In this document: piece by piece, positions 63,233 through 64,000 of the stretch
Layout of the letters: every line of letters begins with the position of its first letter
How positions within the stretch are numbered: the stretch's first letter is position 1
From: JAPOXR01 sp965116115
GTDB lineage: Bacteria > Pseudomonadota > Alphaproteobacteria > Rhodobacterales > Rhodobacteraceae
Direction of reading: 5' to 3'
DNA: 64,000 nucleotides
Assembly: GCA_965116115.1 (NCBI GenBank)
Contig: OZ220486.1
Location: 4,464,001-4,528,000, forward strand
Translations under genes and position numbers: made by a program
Notes under the pieces: generated by a model
The model's database searches: none
What the model saw: the letters and a program-made list of their open reading frames with translations, nothing else
What the model was told of the DNA's origin: nothing

Positions 63233-63463
63233 GGAAATGATCCTCAAGTCCCTTGTCCAAGAGGTTGCTCAAATTTTCGGGCATGTCGGCGACACCCAGT
63301 GCAACCTGAGACCCCCGTCCCATTGTGAGTGCCTCGAACCGCTCTATCGACATGATCACGAAGCGCGGTTTACGGTGCTTTGTGATGGCAACTGGAGAAA
63401 CGGTTGCGCCTCGAAGAGATCGCCGGTGTTGCGGGTCAAATCGCCTGCTGCAAATTGTTTCAT
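63222..63463 (-). pseudogene. Phd/YefM-like antitoxin with a frameshift
   Basis: From ATG 63463 the frame reads MKQFAAGDLTRNTGDLFEA, then the family sequence continues in the next frame (ATVSPVAITKHRKPRFVIMS, IERFEALTMGRGSQVALGVA, LLDKGLEDHFRDR) to TGA at 63222. One missing base near 63405 explains the change. The N-terminal DNA-binding and C-terminal toxin-neutralising parts are both recognisable. Confidence 0.68.
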
Positions 63464-63627
63464 CTTGGCTCTCCGCATGTTTTCTGTCTTAGTCAGAATA
63501 TACGTATTTTCTCAATATTCTGCAAGAGACGAAAAGAGAGGCCGACAACAAGCGGCGATCCGGTTCTCTTCGTCTTGAAGAGACCAATGGCAACGCGTAT
63601 CGTGCGCTTGACCCTAAATCACTCAGT

Positions 63628-63638
63628 CCCCCCCCCCC
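63628..63638. repeat. Homopolymer of eleven C
   Basis: Eleven consecutive C in a region without a recognised gene. Confidence 0.6.
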
Positions 63639-63812
63639 GCTCCGCCGGAAACTCGGCCAGGATCGGGTTCGCCTTGCCCTTTGCGGGGCTGACGAGCTTC
63701 GATCCGGTCAGGCATGGGCATAGCACTCCCGATCCTTGAGTTCGTACGGCAAGGCCGGGAGGCAGAGCGGTGCCCGGACTGGCGGTTTGGATCCGCTCCT
63801 CTTTCTAGGCCT

Positions 63813-63962
63813 TGTACCCAAAAAAATTGAAGGCCTTGGCGATATCTGGTATCAGCCAAGGAATCGGCAACAAGATGATGTTAAAATCCCTTGTTGCCCT
63901 TTAGATGTGAATGCCCGGCCACATGTCATAAACCAGCCTGACAAGTCAATTTTTTGGGTACA
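63813..63962. mobile_element. Possible 150-bp MITE with TGTACCCA ends
   Basis: TGTACCCAAAAAAATTGA (63813-63830) pairs with TCAATTTTTTGGGTACA (63946-63962). No flanking direct repeat is visible. A similar end (TGTGTACCCAAATATTTGAT on the reverse strand) occurs near 34537-34556, beside the IS5 fragment. Confidence 0.5.
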
Positions 63963-64000
63963 GATCCTAAGGGTCACTCATTGCCGGATAAACGACATTC

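Larger units (their letters stand above)
63464..64000. other. End of window, no supported gene
   Basis: About 540 bases. It holds a run of eleven C (63628-63638) and a 150-bp segment with terminal inverted repeats (63813-63962). Open frames here look like chance. Confidence 0.4.

Noticed and set aside
63623..63859. Reverse frame of 78 codons at the end of the window
   Set aside because: It spans the C11 tract and the MITE end and has low complexity; no sign of a real gene.
1..64000. CRISPR array, tRNA and rRNA genes
   Set aside because: I saw no regularly spaced direct repeats and no cloverleaf or rRNA sequence by eye. A covariance-model search would be needed to be certain.

Overview
The window looks like a piece of an alphaproteobacterial chromosome with moderately high GC. 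It mixes intact housekeeping and transport genes with a heavy load of insertion sequences, small non-autonomous elements and decayed genes. The alphaproteobacterial reading rests on an RpoH-like promoter before dnaK, a glycerol-type ABC system with a GlpU-like (DUF2160) protein, a TRAP system, and the general gene repertoire. The mix of many nested or broken IS copies and many single-lesion pseudogenes with rich import and catabolic operons would fit a host-associated lineage in early genome decay. That is inference only.

Layout. 1-2.4 kb: start of cobD, rnhB, a small exported protein, and a dNMP-kinase-like gene, all on the minus strand. 2.5-9 kb: a very large strawberry-notch-type helicase and an unknown 497-residue partner. 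9-15 kb: an IS4-type element inside an ISAs1 remnant, an AAA ATPase, and a second decayed ISAs1 copy. 15-19.8 kb: a TRAP transporter (DctP-DctQ-DctM) with an amidase and a small membrane protein. 19.8-25 kb: an IS30 remnant between ~99-bp inverted repeats, an orphan DotA/TraY-like protein, then kdsB and cysQ. 25-26 kb: a decayed toxin-antitoxin pair.

26.2-32.8 kb: an NMT1/SsuA-type ABC importer followed by a compact operon (FAD oxidoreductase, class III CoA-transferase, enoyl-CoA hydratase, ferredoxin) that looks like a CoA-dependent catabolic route of unknown substrate. 32.8-37.1 kb: a broken LysR regulator, mazEF with an amber codon in the toxin, an IS5 remnant, an intact Fic-fold protein lacking the catalytic His, a Fic fragment, and a clean 181-bp MITE. 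37.1-41 kb: a lipoprotein, then an ABC operon whose binding protein closely resembles the AI-2 receptor LuxP. 41-48.6 kb: a minus-strand operon with a glycerol/sugar ABC system (binding protein, two permeases, GlpU-like protein, two ATPases) ending in a two-domain dihydroxyacetone kinase. 48.7-54.8 kb: alkB, dnaK-dnaJ, and a hydroxyacid dehydrogenase with the two subunits of sulfopyruvate decarboxylase.

55-64 kb is a mobile-element graveyard. It has three IS630-type copies, an IS982 at the junction of two truncated copies, and a 218-bp MITE inside one copy that is itself split by another IS630. Two convergent toxin-antitoxin modules (hicAB and a phd/pemK-like pair) lie there, with an IS630 inserted at their shared CTAG stop. 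In every one of the four toxin-antitoxin loci in the window at least one partner carries a stop codon or frameshift.
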